Shown piece after piece: positions 62,850 to 64,000 of a stretch of 64,000 bases of DNA. How positions within the stretch are numbered: the stretch's first letter is position 1; each line of letters begins with the position of its first letter. The notes beneath the pieces were generated by a model. It worked only from the letters and a program-made list of their open reading frames with translations. It ran no database searches and was not told the origin of the DNA. The position numbers and the translations under genes are program-made. Origin of the DNA: Roseomonas sp. AR75 (GTDB lineage Bacteria; Pseudomonadota; Alphaproteobacteria; Acetobacterales; Acetobacteraceae); assembly GCF_005222815.1 (NCBI RefSeq), contig NZ_STGB01000001.1, positions 1,488,001 through 1,552,000 of the forward strand, written 5' to 3'.

Positions 62850-63988
62850 GGCGCGAAGGATGGCACGGCGCCCATGGGGTCCGGAAGCTCACGAAGGGTA
62901 ACGGCGGCCAGCGCGCGGACGGCGTCGCGCACCGGCCCCGGGCGGGCCGCGTCGGCGATGGTGGTGAACCAGTGCTCCGGCGGGTTGCGCCCGGCGGCCC
63001 GCGACCAGGCCAGGCCGCGCAGCACCGCCTCGGCCGGGGGCGGCAGGCGCGGCGGGATCGGCAGGCCGTTCAGCGTCGCCCAGACGCCCGCCCAGCAGCG
63101 CGCGACCGACCAGGGATTGTAGCCCCCGCCCCCGCTGACGATCAGCCGCGGCGCCAACGGCATGACGGCGCCGACCACCGCGCGATGCGCGGCGTTGGAG
63201 AGTGCAAGCCGCGACAGCGGGTCCTCCTCCACCGCGTCCGCGCCGCACTGGATGAAGATCGCCTGCGGGCGCAGGTGGCGGATCACCGGCAGCACGGCGT
63301 GGCGCAGCAGCCAGTCCATCTCGGAATCGTTGAAGCCGTCCGGCACCGGCAGGTTGCGCGCATGCCCGCCGGCCCGGTCCTCGGCGCGGCCGGTATGCGG
63401 CCAGCGATTGGCCTCATGGATCGAAAGGGTGAAGACGCGCGGATCGTCGTGGAAGGCCAGTTCCACCCCGTCGCCGTGATGCGCATCGAGGTCGAGATAG
63501 ACGATGTTGGTCAGCCCCTGCCCCAGCCATTCCATCAGCCCCAGCACCACGTCGTTGAGGTAGCAGAAGCCGGAGGCGCGGTCGGGCATCCCGTGATGCG
63601 TGCCGGCGCCGGGCACATGCACCACGCCGCCCTCCCGCGTGAGCTTCGCGGCCAGGATCGCCCCGCCCGCGCCGGTGGCGGGGCGCCGAAAGATCTCGCG
63701 ATACACCGGGTTGCCATGCGCGCCGATGTGGTGGCGCGCGCGGTCCGCCTCCGTCACGGCCTGCGAGGCTTCGGTCCGCATCAGCGCCGCGACGTAGTCC
63801 GGCGTGTGGAAGCGCGTCAGCTGGTCCGGCGTGGCGCGCGGGCTGTCGCGATACTGCGCCGGCTCCACCCAGCCCATCGCGCGGATCAGGTCGAGCGTGG
63901 TGGAGACGCGCGGGATCGCCAGCGGATGCTTCGGGCCATAGGTGGAGCCGCGATAGATCTCGGAGCCGATGAGGAAGGGCCGCGCCAT
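62846..63988 (-). CDS. Histone deacetylase superfamily (AcuC-like) amidohydrolase
   Basis: A 380-residue zinc amidohydrolase. Active-site features: catalytic His pair in GAGTHHGMPDRASGFCYLND, zinc ligands in YLDLDAHHGDGVELAF and QCGADAVEEDPLSRLALS, and SGGGGYNPWSVARCW near the C-terminus. Bacterial members deacetylate acetylpolyamines or protein lysines, or act in acetoin use; the substrate here is unknown. ATG 63988 is 12 bases from the window end, and the gene appears complete. Confidence 0.9.
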   Translation of the reverse strand: MARPFLIGSEIYRGSTYGPKHPLAIPRVSTTLDLIRAMGWVEPAQYRDSPRATPDQLTRFHTPDYVAALMRTEASQAVTEADRARHHIGAHGNPVYREIFRRPATGAGGAILAAKLTREGGVVHVPGAGTHHGMPDRASGFCYLNDVVLGLMEWLGQGLTNIVYLDLDAHHGDGVELAFHDDPRVFTLSIHEANRWPHTGRAEDRAGGHARNLPVPDGFNDSEMDWLLRHAVLPVIRHLRPQAIFIQCGADAVEEDPLSRLALSNAAHRAVVGAVMPLAPRLIVSGGGGYNPWSVARCWAGVWATLNGLPIPPRLPPPAEAVLRGLAWSRAAGRNPPEHWFTTIADAARPGPVRDAVRALAAVTLRELPDPMGAVPSFAP

Positions 63989-64000
63989 CCGCCCCGTTAT

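Overview
The window is a stretch of ordinary chromosome from a very GC-rich alphaproteobacterium, most likely a Roseomonas-like member of the Acetobacteraceae. The reasons are the strong G/C bias at third codon positions, two tripartite-tricarboxylate (Bug-type) binding proteins beside catabolic genes, a KDO/LPS cluster, a mitochondrial-type complex I accessory subunit, and the alphaproteobacterial grouping purC-purS-purQ ... purL-bolA-grxD. I see no phage, plasmid, transposase, integrase or CRISPR array. Identifications rest on reading motifs and domain order by eye; no database search was run.

Layout. 1-4733: C-terminus of an MFS exporter, a PEP-CTERM protein, dps overlapping amn, an SH3-like lipoprotein and a secreted protein. 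4914-10394: parE, a lipoprotein, a TerC-type membrane protein, purB and a Tyr/Pro-rich secreted protein. 10402-13387: a catabolic cassette (enolase-superfamily enzyme plus Bug binding protein) divergent from a FadR-type GntR regulator. 13418-17520: an NRDE protein and a 1,106-residue RTX protein. 17865-26995: purine genes purC, purS, purQ, purL followed by bolA and grxD. Between purQ and purL lies a 4.1 kb block with an LCCL-OmpA protein, two hypothetical genes and an MFS transporter. 27114-29417: a three-gene phospholipid operon. 29536-33371: rpsD, then trmJ, an alpha/beta hydrolase and a second Bug binding protein in overlapping order. 33587-39449: a DUF559 nuclease between palindromic repeats, a DUF305 protein, gltX-cysS, a second Tyr/Pro-rich protein and cysK-cysE. 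39673-45513: a DUF2891 protein, an XRE regulator, a DUF1963 protein, tRNA-Arg, an orphan TpsB-type outer-membrane transporter, a second PEP-CTERM protein and an NDUFS4-type subunit. 45542-50844: KDO synthesis (kdsA-kdsB-kdsD), a UDP-glucuronate-epimerase-like gene and ugd. 51242-62017: a secreted metalloprotease convergent with a 2,778-residue RTX/Calx-beta/vWD protein. 62239-63988: tRNA-Pro and an HDAC-like/DUF192 operon.

How the parts fit. Three themes stand out. The first is core metabolism: purines, cysteine and its tRNA charging, KDO and UDP-uronic acids, and phospholipids. The second is the cell surface and secretion: two RTX proteins, a metalloprotease, TpsB, two PEP-CTERM proteins, LCCL-OmpA and two Tyr/Pro-rich proteins. 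No secretion ATPase, TpsA substrate or exosortase is in the window, so these partners must be elsewhere. The third is small catabolic uptake units with Bug binding proteins. Short palindromic elements are scattered between genes. The most unusual items are the vWD-containing RTX giant and its protease neighbour, the LCCL x3-OmpA protein, a probable AUU start codon on the TpsB gene, and a repeat family inside the purine cluster.
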